A stretch of DNA of 64,000 nucleotides. It comes from Verrucomicrobiia bacterium. Its GTDB lineage: Bacteria; Verrucomicrobiota; Verrucomicrobiia; Limisphaerales; CAIMTB01. The stretch spans positions 62,001 through 126,000 of the forward strand of contig JAHCBA010000005.1 of the NCBI GenBank assembly GCA_019634625.1. The letters run 5' to 3'. A program made the translations under genes and the position numbers. Position 1 is the first letter of the stretch; each line of letters opens with the position of its first letter. This document shows positions 11,101 through 18,852 of the stretch, piece after piece. The notes under the pieces were generated by a model. It was not told where the DNA came from. It saw only the letters and a list, made by a program, of their open reading frames with translations, and did not search any database.

Positions 11101-11184
11101 CAGATCCGGCTCGGCGGCGCCCACGGCGGAACAGGCGATCGCGGCGGCAAGCAAGGCGGCGAAGGGGCGGCGCGACGGAGGCAT
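8131..11184 (-). CDS. PVC-type membrane-bound dehydrogenase with HEAT repeats and C-terminal cytochrome c domain
   Basis: 1017 residues from the ATG at 11184, which precedes a signal peptide 'RPFAALLAAAIACSAVGAAE'. Residues about 40-450 form the six-bladed propeller of the PVC 'membrane-bound dehydrogenase' family ('IALAFDEHGRGLVIEMRDY', 'GLDNRIHGSSS', 'GGGQHGMSFDS', 'VIDMYREIIEHP'). Residues 450-800 look like HEAT-type helical repeats. One haem site, 'CAPCH', lies near residue 892, followed by a 'GPDLESV' haem-binding-domain motif and a 'MPEGFE' distal Met. It should be a periplasmic electron-transfer enzyme acting on sugars or alcohols, but the substrate is not known for this family. It stands alone and overlaps cdsA tail to tail by 8 bases. 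Confidence 0.9.
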   Translation of the reverse strand: MPPSRRPFAALLAAAIACSAVGAAEPDLQREEIPRYPPLNPGEALAAFVVKPGFRIELAAHEPAVVDPIALAFDEHGRGLVIEMRDYSERRPEQLGRVRRIEDRDGDGHFETGEVFLEDLPWPTAIACWDGGVFVGATPDIWYAKDTTGDGRADLREIVFTGFASQFAPYATNRLNVQAMLNSFRWGLDNRIHGSSSLSGGQVRAVDSAFTRAWRAKAGLPPLDPERSWDLRGRDFSLDPRTLEFRPETGGGQHGMSFDSTGRKFLCSNSDHLQWARYEEHHAARNTAGVLGPARVSIAADGPAAEVFRLSPEEPWRIIRTRWRVTGLVAGLIEGGGRSSGYFTSATGLTLYRGDAFGPDFADDAFVADCGSNLVHRKKIRAEGSELIGERPSDERDREFLASRDTWFRPVDFVNAPDGCLWVIDMYREIIEHPWSLPPNLKRHLDLNAGNDLGRLYRVAPAQQPIRRQVGLAGLTTPEYVALLGHPNGWHRDTAARLLLERADPEAPALLRGALRGAAFPMARLHALYVLDSLGGLQVSDLGSALGDASEPVRRHAVRLAERRLTGRGPTEIDDATWTALAGDEPFVRLELAFALGTLQVPQRTALLARLIRTADSQPREQGIVEAAILSAGDDTLALFRALLRDNDLPHRSGALAALARTLGRRNRPDERATMLDVLLARSPERSVLHLATRFVEGLRQAGAEAAVLVPGDPRWQGIHALALTLAASPEAATDLADRLDAVRWLGLMPTPSGFDRLALLATLAGSTELPRAAVEALFRTDESRAWDALLPRWSQLAAPARLDALEITLRRPAGMDRVLDALAGGTLTPRDLTATQIAGLRRHPDAARRERAMELLGAPAPSRTEALATALAALDLPADPRRGFAVHQAQCAPCHRLAGYGHVLGPDLESVRSQPREKLLVGILDPNREVASAFLATTVETTDGESLTGVIVSESADGLVLRQASGLETSLPRQRILRQTTEPRSLMPEGFETTLTPQELADLLACLTDGVPVALK

Positions 11185-11483
11185 GACCCGGGCATGCGAA
11201 ACCGCCAGGCGCAACGCGGGCGAGTCGAAAATGGAGCCCGGGTCCATTCCCGGCATTCTTGACGGGAGCGTTCGCTCATCCGGAACCGCATTCTTCGGAT
11301 GGCCGGACTGTCCATTCCACAGATGTCCGGCAGGAGCCGGCCCGCACCGGGAATCGAATCCTCGATCGGGACGACGCAGCTCGAACGAGGCCCGCCGCAA
11401 CAGACCGCCCGGGAACGGTCAGGCGCTGCCCGCGTTGCCTGTGCCCCCGGTCCACGACGCCGGATTGCGTCAGGGTCGAGCCG
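11185..11483. other. Intergenic region upstream of the dehydrogenase gene
   Basis: GC-rich spacer. Nothing convincing was seen: no conserved frame on either strand. One tRNA-like T-arm string near 11350 was examined and rejected. It presumably holds the promoter for the dehydrogenase gene. Confidence 0.4.
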
Positions 11484-11527
11484 GTGCATCCCCGAGTTGT
11501 GGGTGGGGAGGCAGCGAATTGGAGGAT
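11484..11527. repeat. Interspersed palindromic element, fragment B
   Basis: 'GTGCATCCCCGAGTTGTGGG' followed by 'TGGGGAGGCAGCGAATTGGAG' matches, in reverse complement, the right end of the complete copy at 41290-41450 (its 'CTCCGATTCGCTGCCTC' and 'CCACAACTCCGGGATGCAC'). Only this end survives. It abuts the kinase remnant that starts at 11543. Confidence 0.7.
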
Positions 11528-11542
11528 CGGTTCAGATCGACT

Positions 11543-11794
11543 TCATCGTCCCGGGCCATCCAGTGGAAGGCGGATCGCCACGAGGGTTCCAAGACCGGGT
11601 TCGCTGACCAACTCGATCCTCCCCCCATGCCGCTCGACGACCGACTGCGCCACCGCCAATCCCAGCCCCGTTCCCTCGCCCGGCGGCTTGGTGGTGAAAA
11701 ACGGATCGAATACCCGGCTGATGGCAGCCCTTCCCATGCCCTGCCCCCCGTCGATGAAGAGGATGGACGCCCATTGGCAATCACCGTCCCCCAT
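11543..11794 (-). pseudogene. Histidine kinase remnant (HATPase C-terminal part)
   Basis: 83 residues from ATG 11794 read as the end of a kinase ATPase domain: G1-like 'FIDGGQGM', F box 'VFDPFFTTKPPGE', G2 'GTGLGLAVAQSVVERHGG' and the closing strands 'SEPGLGTLVAIRLPL'. About 11 more residues ('ESLTIGVERA') are recognisable upstream, after which similarity stops where the oppositely oriented protease gene begins. The N box, dimerisation helix and sensor are missing, so it is very probably a broken gene. The Asp-x-Gly-x-Gly of G1 is degraded (DGGQG). A short functional ATPase-only protein cannot be excluded. Confidence 0.75.
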
Positions 11795-11902
11795 GGCACG
11801 CTCCACGCCGATCGTCAGGCTTTCATGATCCCGCCGCCCCCGCTCCGAACGTCCCGCACCGCGTCCGGGCCGCTCTCTCCCCCGCACCCCGCGCCCCGCC
11901 GG

Positions 11903-13273
11903 ATGGCCACGCTCGCCCTGGCTTTCGTCATCGCGGCCGCTTTCCTGCCAACCCCTGCCCGCGCCTCCTCCTCCGGCCCGGCGCTCTCGGTCGCCCTCGA
12001 CTTCCGCGCCGAGGTCAATCAGGCCAAGGAACGCGTCTTTCCCGCGGTGGTCTTCCTCAAGTGCCTTCGTGAGGACTTCGAGGGCGGGGCCCGCCGGTCC
12101 CGGGAGGTGTCGGGCAGCGGATTCCTCATTTCGCCCAAGGGCGAGATCCTCTCGAACTGGCACGTGGTCGAGAAGGCACTGCGAGTCCGCTGCCTGCTCC
12201 AGGACGGCCGGGCCTTCCCCGCCGATATCGTGGGTTCGGACAAGGCCACGGACGTCGCGCTGCTCCGCCTGCGCCTGCCCGCGGACGCCGGACCCCTCCC
12301 GTTCGCGGTGCTGGGCGACTCGGATGCCCTGACCGAGGGCGACTTCGTGATGGCCATGGGCGCCCCCTGGGGCCTGGCGCGGTCGGTGTCGATCGGCATC
12401 GTCTCCTGCGCCCGACGCTTCCTGCCCGGGGCCAGCGAATACCACTGCTGGGTGCAGACCGACGCCGCGATCAGTCCGGGGAACTCCGGAGGCCCGCTCC
12501 TCAACACCGCCGGCGAGGTCATCGGCATCAACACCCGCGGTGCCATGGCCGGCGGCGACCTCGGGTTCGCCGTGCCCAGCAATGTCGCCCGGGAAATCGC
12601 CGAGCTTCTGCGTCGCCGTGGGGATCCGGGCTGGAGCTGGAGCGGGCTTCAACTCCAACCCCTGCGCGACTTCGACCGCGACATGTACTTCGATGCCGAC
12701 GAAGGGGTGATGGTCGCCGAGACAGCCGCCGACAGTCCGGCCCGGCGCGCCGGGTTCCTGCCGGGCGACCGGATTGTCTCCCTGAACGGGAATCCCGTGA
12801 CCGCCCGAACCGACGAGGACCTCCCGGATCTGCGCCGGCGGCTCGACCAGTTGCCCCCCGATGCCCCGGCCCGGGCCGACGTGATCCGCGGCCAGACCCC
12901 CCTCACCCTCTCCTTCCAGCCTGCGCGAAAGGGCGCCATCGAAGGGGACGTCCTCGACTGCCCGCGCTGGGATTTCACGGTCAAGGCGATCAACCGCTTC
13001 GACACCCCCAATCTCCACCTGCACCAATCCGAGGGGGTGTACGTGTTCGGTGTCCGCCAGCCCGGCAACGCGGCCCTCGCCGGGCTCCGACCCAATGACA
13101 TCCTCGCGCTCATCGACGGGGAACCCGTCCGCACCCTGGCCGAGGTGGCCGAACTGCACCGCCGCGCCCTCGAACGCATCGACCGCCAGCCCCGCGCCGT
13201 CCTCGGCATCCGCCGCGCCGGCCTCTCCCGTCAGGTGGTTCTCGATTTCTCCCGCGATTATCTCAAGGAATGA
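11903..13273 (+). CDS. HtrA/DegP-type serine protease with two PDZ domains
   Basis: 456 residues from ATG 11903 (an ATG at 11825 gives a longer, less likely N-terminus). Signal peptide 'LALAFVIAAAFLPTPARA'. The trypsin-like domain has an intact triad: H87 in 'SNWHVVE', D117 in 'KATDVALL', S195 in 'SPGNSGGPL'. Two PDZ domains follow: about 265-340 ('GVMVAETAADSPARRAGF') and 365-450 ('GVYVFGVRQPGNAALAGL'). It should be a periplasmic quality-control protease or chaperone. The stop overlaps the next start (ATGA), so it is probably co-translated with the PDZ companion that lacks a triad. Confidence 0.93.
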   Translation: MATLALAFVIAAAFLPTPARASSSGPALSVALDFRAEVNQAKERVFPAVVFLKCLREDFEGGARRSREVSGSGFLISPKGEILSNWHVVEKALRVRCLLQDGRAFPADIVGSDKATDVALLRLRLPADAGPLPFAVLGDSDALTEGDFVMAMGAPWGLARSVSIGIVSCARRFLPGASEYHCWVQTDAAISPGNSGGPLLNTAGEVIGINTRGAMAGGDLGFAVPSNVAREIAELLRRRGDPGWSWSGLQLQPLRDFDRDMYFDADEGVMVAETAADSPARRAGFLPGDRIVSLNGNPVTARTDEDLPDLRRRLDQLPPDAPARADVIRGQTPLTLSFQPARKGAIEGDVLDCPRWDFTVKAINRFDTPNLHLHQSEGVYVFGVRQPGNAALAGLRPNDILALIDGEPVRTLAEVAELHRRALERIDRQPRAVLGIRRAGLSRQVVLDFSRDYLKE

Positions 13274-15441
13274 TGCCCATGAAATCCCTGTTCCTCGCCT
13301 CGGCCCTGGGTCTCGTCGCCGCAACGCCCGCCACGGTGGCCGCCCCCTTGCCGCCCGAGGCGCAGTCCGCCCTCGCCCAGCATCTGCTCCCCTCCCTGGT
13401 CCGTATCGAACTCGAACTGCACCCCGATTCGGGAGACCCGCCCGAGGGTGCCGGCCTGGTCGAACGCTGCCCCCGCTGCGGACGTTTCCACGTCGAACTC
13501 GCCGCCACCGTGATCGAGGAGGATCGACGCCTCGAGTTCCCCGGGATCCTGATCGGGGACACCACGGTCCTCATGCCCGAGGCGCAGATCCACCCACGCT
13601 TCATCCGTTCCATCGTCGTTCGATCCGGCGACGATGACGTCGCCGCCCGGAGCGCCGCCCGGGCCGTGGGCCAGCCGGCCATGCTCCTGCACCTGGACCG
13701 TCCGTTACGGTCCAGCCGACCGGTGCCCTTCGACCCCCGCGCCGCCGCACCGCACGCCCTGGCCTCCTTCAAGTACGATGCCGGCTGGACGGTCGCGATC
13801 CACGCCCTGCCGACGGCGGTGTCCTTCCGTGAAGGCGTGCCACCGTTCCTTGATCTGGCCGCCCCGGGAATCCTCCTCTCCCCCACCGGCGTCGCCGCGG
13901 GCGCAACGCTCGACGGCCGTCTTCCCCTCGACGATTCCTGGAAGGGCCACCCCGGCCAGGTCTGGGATTGGCACGATGCCGCCGCCCTGGCCGCCCAGGA
14001 AACGACCCTGCGCCGCCGGATCGACGCAGCCGCCCTCCAGGTTGAACTGCGGTTCCGGGCCTCGCCGACCGCCATCGATCCCCGTCTCTCCATGCGCTAC
14101 GGTCTGAATACCGACGACGACGCGACCGAACGCCGCGAACTCGCCGTCCTCGTCGAGGATCGCCGCCTCGTTGTCCTGGCCGGACTTCCCCCGGCCACCA
14201 CGGCGCGGCTGGAACGAATCCTGGTTCATCCCCCCGAAGGCGACCCCATCGAGGCCACGTTCGTCGCGTCCCTCCGGGATACGGGCGCCTTCGTCGCCGA
14301 CCTGGCCCGCCCGCTGCCGGGCCCCTTGGAGCCCTCCGACCTCCCCGTCGCCGAATGGCCCTCGAAACCGCTCTGGCTGGCCCGGGTGGACCTGCGCGGC
14401 GAAACCCGGACCGCCCACCTCCAGCCGGTCCGGGTCGAGCAGACCGTTCGCGGTCCCCGACACCGGCTCTACCCGGAACTGCGCCCCGGCCTGCCCGAGG
14501 GATTCCTGCTCGACCACGCCGGCCGCGTTCTGGCCCTGCCGCTGGCGTCGCGAGCCCGCCCCTCCGCCACCGACCGGTTCTCCCGCGACGAGTCCCGGCG
14601 CCTCACCCCGCTGTCCTACCTGCGGGAGGCCCTCGCCGATCTGGACACCGCCTCGGACCCGGCCAATGCCCCGCTCACCGAAGCCGACGCCCGCCGCATG
14701 GTCTGGGCCGGGATCGAGATGGAGAGCATGACCCCCGATCTGGCCCGCGCCCTCGGCGTCTCCCACCTCACCCGCAACGGCCAGTTCGGCGGCATCGTCA
14801 CCGCCGTTCACCCCGATTCGCCGGCCCATGCCGCCGGTGTCGGGACCGGCTGGATCCTCCTGCGCCTGCATCCCGCCGGCCGCAACGTCCCCGTCGAGGT
14901 CCGGCTGGATCGCGATGGGGGCGGCGACGGCTTCGAGTTCCCCTGGGACCGCCTCGACGAGGTGCCGGCCGAGTACCTGGACCGCCTTCCGGCCCCCTGG
15001 CCTGCCGCCGAAACCCCGTTCAACCGTCTCCTGGCCCAACTCGGTCGCGGCACCCGCTACGCCGCCGAGTTTCTTGCCGACAGCGAATCCGTCCGGCGCG
15101 AACTCCAGGTCGAAGTCGGCCCCCCGCACTTCGACTCGGCGCCCAGCTTCAAATCCTCCGCCCTCGGATTGACCGCCAGGGACACCACCTTCGAGGTCCG
15201 TCGCTACCTCAATCTCGGCGCCGATGAACCCGCCGTCGTCGTGTCGAAGATCGAACCCGGCGGAAAGGCCGCCGTCGCCGGCCTCCGGCCCTACGAGATC
15301 ATCACCCACCTCGACGACCTGCCGTTGTCGGACGTCGCCATCCTCGAGACAGCCGTTCGCGCAGGGGGCGACTTCCGGCTCGCCATCCGCCGCATGAGCC
15401 AGGGGCGCGTCGTCCACCTGCGCGATGTCCCCGCCGAATAA
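13270..15441 (+). CDS. Secreted PDZ protein, catalytically empty partner of the upstream HtrA protease
   Basis: 723 residues from ATG 13270, or 720 from ATG 13279, with signal peptide 'SLFLASALGLVAATPATVAA'. Residues about 30-410 look like two degenerate beta-barrel units ('GILIGDTTVLMPEAQIHPRF' and 'LAVLVEDRRLVVLAGLPPAT') where an HtrA protease would have its body, but no His-Asp-Ser triad or GNSGGP motif is present. PDZ-like segments follow near 505 ('FGGIVTAVHPDSPAHAAGVG') and 655 ('PAVVVSKIEPGGKAAVAGL'). A CPRC pair near residue 60 could bind metal. Translational coupling to the active protease suggests a regulatory or substrate-binding partner; that is inference. Confidence 0.72.
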   Translation: MMPMKSLFLASALGLVAATPATVAAPLPPEAQSALAQHLLPSLVRIELELHPDSGDPPEGAGLVERCPRCGRFHVELAATVIEEDRRLEFPGILIGDTTVLMPEAQIHPRFIRSIVVRSGDDDVAARSAARAVGQPAMLLHLDRPLRSSRPVPFDPRAAAPHALASFKYDAGWTVAIHALPTAVSFREGVPPFLDLAAPGILLSPTGVAAGATLDGRLPLDDSWKGHPGQVWDWHDAAALAAQETTLRRRIDAAALQVELRFRASPTAIDPRLSMRYGLNTDDDATERRELAVLVEDRRLVVLAGLPPATTARLERILVHPPEGDPIEATFVASLRDTGAFVADLARPLPGPLEPSDLPVAEWPSKPLWLARVDLRGETRTAHLQPVRVEQTVRGPRHRLYPELRPGLPEGFLLDHAGRVLALPLASRARPSATDRFSRDESRRLTPLSYLREALADLDTASDPANAPLTEADARRMVWAGIEMESMTPDLARALGVSHLTRNGQFGGIVTAVHPDSPAHAAGVGTGWILLRLHPAGRNVPVEVRLDRDGGGDGFEFPWDRLDEVPAEYLDRLPAPWPAAETPFNRLLAQLGRGTRYAAEFLADSESVRRELQVEVGPPHFDSAPSFKSSALGLTARDTTFEVRRYLNLGADEPAVVVSKIEPGGKAAVAGLRPYEIITHLDDLPLSDVAILETAVRAGGDFRLAIRRMSQGRVVHLRDVPAE

Positions 15442-16348
15442 CCCCGGCGGCGCCGTCCCATTCTCCCCAGGTCAAACCCGGCGCCCCGTGAACCCCACTC
15501 TCCTCCAGGCCCTGCTCGATGCCGAGGCCCTCGTCATCGCCGCCGGTGCCGGCATGGGGGTGGACTCCGGTCTGCCCGATTTCCGCGGCACGGAGGGTTT
15601 CTGGCGCGCCTACCCTGCCGTCGCCCGCCTGGGACTCCGCTTCGAGCAGATGGCAAATCCAGCCTGGTTCCACCGTGATCCCCACCTCGCCTGGGCCTTC
15701 TACGGACACCGCCTGAACCTCTACCGCACCACCGTCCCCCACGACGGCTTCGCCCTCCTGCGTCGCTGGTCCGACCGCCTGCCCCACGGTGCCTTCGTCT
15801 TTACCTCCAACGTGGACGGCCAGTTTCAGCAGGCCGGCTTCGACCCCGCCCGCCTCGTCGAGTGCCACGGATCGCTCCACCACGCCCAGTGCTCCCAACC
15901 CTGCACGGACGACATCCTCCCGGCGGACAACCTGACGGTCGCCGTGGACGAGGAAACCTTCCGCGCCGCCGATCCCCTGCCGCGCTGCCCCCGCTGCGGA
16001 GCCGTCGCCCGGCCCAATGTCCTCATGTTCGGCGACGGTTCCTGGATCCCGGACCGCACCGACACGCAATGGGGGGCGCTCGAAGGCTGGCTCGAAGCCC
16101 TGCGCACGGAACGCGCCCGTCTGGTGATCATCGAACTCGGCGCCGGCTCCGCCGTGCCGACCGTCCGCCACTTCTCCGAAGACCTCGCCCGCTCGCCCCG
16201 CGCCGTCCTCCTCCGCATCAACCCGCGCGAACCCGAAGTCCCCCCGGGCCATTTCAGCCTCCCCGAGGGCGCCCTCGCCGGGCTCCGCCAACTCGACGCC
16301 GCCCTCGCTCCCCACCTTTCGCTTCCCTCCAGCGCCCCCTCCGCCTAG
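15425..16348 (+). CDS. Sir2-family NAD-dependent protein deacylase-like protein
   Basis: 307 residues from ATG 15425, which overlaps the previous gene by 17 bases; a GTG at 15488 gives 286 residues and avoids the overlap. Sirtuin signatures are readable: NAD-binding 'GAGMGVDSGLPDFRG' (41-55), 'TSNVDGQF' in place of the usual TQNVD, catalytic His in 'VECHGS', and zinc cysteines 'CSQPC' and 'CPRCG'. The segment 'RPNVLMFGDGSW' replaces the classic RPxVVxFGE. These changes are known in a bacterial subgroup of Sir2-like proteins whose substrates are poorly defined. It is the third gene of an overlapping run, followed 13 bases later by bioB. Confidence 0.85.
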   Translation: MSPPNNPGGAVPFSPGQTRRPVNPTLLQALLDAEALVIAAGAGMGVDSGLPDFRGTEGFWRAYPAVARLGLRFEQMANPAWFHRDPHLAWAFYGHRLNLYRTTVPHDGFALLRRWSDRLPHGAFVFTSNVDGQFQQAGFDPARLVECHGSLHHAQCSQPCTDDILPADNLTVAVDEETFRAADPLPRCPRCGAVARPNVLMFGDGSWIPDRTDTQWGALEGWLEALRTERARLVIIELGAGSAVPTVRHFSEDLARSPRAVLLRINPREPEVPPGHFSLPEGALAGLRQLDAALAPHLSLPSSAPSA

Positions 16349-16361
16349 GCTGTCAACCGCT

Positions 16362-17450
16362 ATGGGGAAGCTCGTTGACGCCACGCCAGGAACACGGATC
16401 GCAGCCCTCGGACAGCAGGTTCTGGAAGGCGGGCGCCTCAGCCGCGAAGACGCCCTCTTCCTGTTCCATCTGGAAGGCGCCGCCGACATCTTCGATCTCC
16501 TCGCCTGGGCCAACCGCATCCGGGAGCACTTCAAGGGGAACAAGATCCACCTCTGCTCCATCGTGAACGCCAAGGCCGGCGGCTGCTCCGAAAACTGCAA
16601 GTTCTGCGCCCAGTCCGCCTTCTACCAGACCGACTCGCCCCGGTACGGCTTCGTCGAACCCGAACCCACCCTCGAGGCCGCCGCCGAAGCCGGACGCAAC
16701 CAGGTCACCGCCCTCGGCCTCGTCGCCGCCTGGAAGGGCCTCAACGAGGGCCCCATGCTCGACGAGGTCTGCGACCGCGTCCGCGAACTCAAGGCGTCCG
16801 GCAAGGTCCGCGTCGATGTCTCCCTGGGCATGATCGGCAAACAGGCCGTCGCCGACCGGCTCCGCGACGCCGGCGTCGAATGCTACGGGCACAACCTCGA
16901 AAGCTCCCGCCGCTTCTTCCCCGAACACTGCACCACCCACACCTACGACGACCGCCTCCAGACCATCCGCTTTCTCAAGACGGCCGGCATCCGCATCTGC
17001 TCCGGCGGCATCATCGGCATGGGCGAATCCCGCGAGGACCGCTGCGATCTCGCCCTCGAACTCCGCGAAATCGGCGCCAACGTGGTCCCCATCAACATCC
17101 TCAATCCCATCCCCGGCACCCCCTTCGAGAAGCTCACCCCCATCGAGCCCATGGAGGCCCTCAAGACCATCGCCTGCTTCCGCTTCCTCCTGCCCCGCCA
17201 GGAAATCATGGTCGCCGGCGGCCGCACCCAGGGGCTCCGCGACCTCCAAAGCATGATCTTCACCGCCGGCGCCAGCGCCCTCATGGTCGGCAACTACCTC
17301 ACCACCCTCAACCGCCCGGTCGAAGACGATCTCCGCATGCTCAAAGACCTCGGCCTCGATCCCTCCTGGGATCATCACTTCGCCGATCAACTCGAATCCG
17401 TCCCCGCCGTCCCCTCCGCCGCCGCCCCCGCTGCCCTCGCCACCGCATGA
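16362..17450 (+). CDS. bioB: Biotin synthase
   Basis: 362 residues. A radical-SAM enzyme that inserts sulfur into dethiobiotin, the last step of biotin synthesis. The SAM cluster motif is C75-x3-C79-x2-C82 in 'GGCSENCKFCAQS'. Other BioB hallmarks are 'GVECYGHNLESSRRFF' (normally YNHNLDTS; here YGHNLESS), 'ICSGGIIGMGE', 'NVVPINILNPIPGTPFE' and the Arg ligand of the [2Fe-2S] cluster in 'AGGRTQGLRD'. No other bio genes are in the window. Its TGA overlaps the ATG of the thioredoxin-TPR gene (ATGA). Confidence 0.95.
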   Translation: MGKLVDATPGTRIAALGQQVLEGGRLSREDALFLFHLEGAADIFDLLAWANRIREHFKGNKIHLCSIVNAKAGGCSENCKFCAQSAFYQTDSPRYGFVEPEPTLEAAAEAGRNQVTALGLVAAWKGLNEGPMLDEVCDRVRELKASGKVRVDVSLGMIGKQAVADRLRDAGVECYGHNLESSRRFFPEHCTTHTYDDRLQTIRFLKTAGIRICSGGIIGMGESREDRCDLALELREIGANVVPINILNPIPGTPFEKLTPIEPMEALKTIACFRFLLPRQEIMVAGGRTQGLRDLQSMIFTAGASALMVGNYLTTLNRPVEDDLRMLKDLGLDPSWDHHFADQLESVPAVPSAAAPAALATA

Positions 17451-18256
17451 ACGAAGCCCCTCTCGATTTCGACCGCGACGTCCTCCACCGCAGCCGTTCC
17501 ATCCCCGTCGTCGTGGACTTCTGGGCCCCCTGGTGCGGCCCCTGCAAAATGCTCGGCCCCGTCATCGAACGCCTCGCCTCCGAGGCCGACGGTCGATGGG
17601 CCCTGGTCAAGGTCGATACCGATGCCCAACCCGGCCTCGCCGAAGCCTACCGCATCGCCAGCCTCCCCACGGTCAAACTCTTCCGGGACGGCGCCGTCGT
17701 GGACGAGTTCTCCGGCTTCCTCCCCGAAGCCGGGATCCGGCGCTGGCTCGATCGGCACCTCCCTTCCCCCGCCACCCTCGAACTCGAAAAGGCCGCCGAA
17801 CTCATCGACGACGGCGATCTCGCCGGCGCCCGCGTCCTCATCGAACAATCCCTCGCCGCCGATCCCGCTCGCGCCGCCGCCAAGCTCCTCCTCGCCGAAA
17901 TCCTCCTGGCCACCGACCCGCAGCGCGCCCTGGCGCTCCTCGCCGAAATCCCCGTCGAAGCCGATGAAGCCAGTCATGCCCAGGCCCTCCGGTTGCTGAT
18001 CGAAGGCACGCTTCGCCTCGACCAGGGCCTGCCCGATCACGACGCCCGACCCCGCCTCGAACAAGCCCTCCAGGCCGTCCGCCAGCGTGACTGGGAAACC
18101 GCCCTGCCCGCCTTCACCGACGTCCTCGAACGCGCCCCCACCTACGCCGAAGGCCTCGCCGCCGACGCCGGCAAGGCCATCTTCCGCTACCTCGGCATCC
18201 GCCACCCCACCGCCGAAAAGCACTACCGCCGCTTCAGCGGCGCCCTCAACGCCTGA
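17447..18256 (+). CDS. Thioredoxin-TPR protein (CnoX/YbbN-like)
   Basis: 269 residues. The N-terminal thioredoxin fold (1-105) has active site 'WAPWCGPCK' with C30 and C33, and the cis-Pro in 'IASLPTVKLF'. Residues about 115-265 are alpha-helical and TPR-like ('LEKAAELIDDGDLAGARVLI', 'LLLAEILLATDPQRALALL'). This architecture is that of CnoX/YbbN, a chaperone-like 'chaperedoxin' that protects substrates from over-oxidation and hands them to chaperonins. Unlike E. coli CnoX (SxxC), the redox pair here is complete, so it may also reduce disulfides, as in the Caulobacter type. It is ATGA-coupled to bioB. Confidence 0.9.
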   Translation: MNEAPLDFDRDVLHRSRSIPVVVDFWAPWCGPCKMLGPVIERLASEADGRWALVKVDTDAQPGLAEAYRIASLPTVKLFRDGAVVDEFSGFLPEAGIRRWLDRHLPSPATLELEKAAELIDDGDLAGARVLIEQSLAADPARAAAKLLLAEILLATDPQRALALLAEIPVEADEASHAQALRLLIEGTLRLDQGLPDHDARPRLEQALQAVRQRDWETALPAFTDVLERAPTYAEGLAADAGKAIFRYLGIRHPTAEKHYRRFSGALNA

Positions 18257-18278
18257 ACCTTCCGGCCTGAACCCTCCG

Positions 18279-18809
18279 ATGAGCGCCATCCCCGCGGACC
18301 CCCTCAAGGACGCCATCCGCAACGTGCCCGATTTCCCCAAGCCGGGGATTCAATTCAAGGACATCACGCCGCTCCTCGCCAACCCCGCCCTGCTGGCCGC
18401 CTGCATCGATCGCCTCGTCGGATCCCACCGGCCCGGGGACATCGATCTGGTCGCCGGCATCGACGCCCGAGGCTTCCTCTTCGCTTCCGCCGTGGCCCTC
18501 CGCCTCAATGCCGGAGTCGTCCCCGTCCGCAAAAAGGGCAAGCTCCCCTTCGACACCATCGAGGAAAGCTACCAGCTCGAATACGGCACCAACACCCTCT
18601 GCCTTCACGTCGATGCCATCCGCCCGGGACAACGCGTCCTCCTCGTGGACGACGTCCTCGCCACCGGCGGAACCGCGGCGGCCACCGTGGCCCTCATCGA
18701 ACGCCTCGGCGGACGCCTGGTCGAGGTGGTGTTCCTGCTGGAACTCGGCTTCCTCGAGGGTCGCGCCCGTCTCGGCGGGCGCCCGGTCCGCAGCGTGCTC
18801 CAGTTCTGA
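18279..18809 (+). CDS. apt: Adenine phosphoribosyltransferase
   Basis: 176 residues, the normal size for the family. It salvages adenine to AMP using PRPP. Diagnostic motifs are 'IRNVPDFPKPGIQFKDITPL' at the N-terminus, 'GIDARGFLFASAVA', the flexible-loop 'RKKGKLPFDTIEESYQLEYG', and the PRPP-binding 'VLLVDDVLATGGTAAA'. The ATG at 18279 follows the thioredoxin-TPR stop by 22 bases, so it is likely the last gene of that run. Downstream it converges with the isomerase gene. Confidence 0.95.
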   Translation: MSAIPADPLKDAIRNVPDFPKPGIQFKDITPLLANPALLAACIDRLVGSHRPGDIDLVAGIDARGFLFASAVALRLNAGVVPVRKKGKLPFDTIEESYQLEYGTNTLCLHVDAIRPGQRVLLVDDVLATGGTAAATVALIERLGGRLVEVVFLLELGFLEGRARLGGRPVRSVLQF

Positions 18810-18852
18810 CCCAACCCGGCTGACCCGGCCGACGAACCGGCAGTCCGCCCGT

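Noticed and set aside
9607-11262. Long plus-strand frame opposite the dehydrogenase gene
   Set aside because: The minus-strand frame has a signal peptide, family motifs and CxxCH; the plus frame shows no family motif and is its codon shadow. The same applies to the long frames opposite 3603-5084, 13270-15441 and 57307-58104.
11335-11375. tRNA T-arm-like string on the minus strand (GGATTCGATTCCC)
   Set aside because: The T-stem does not pair correctly, and no acceptor, D or anticodon arms could be placed around it.
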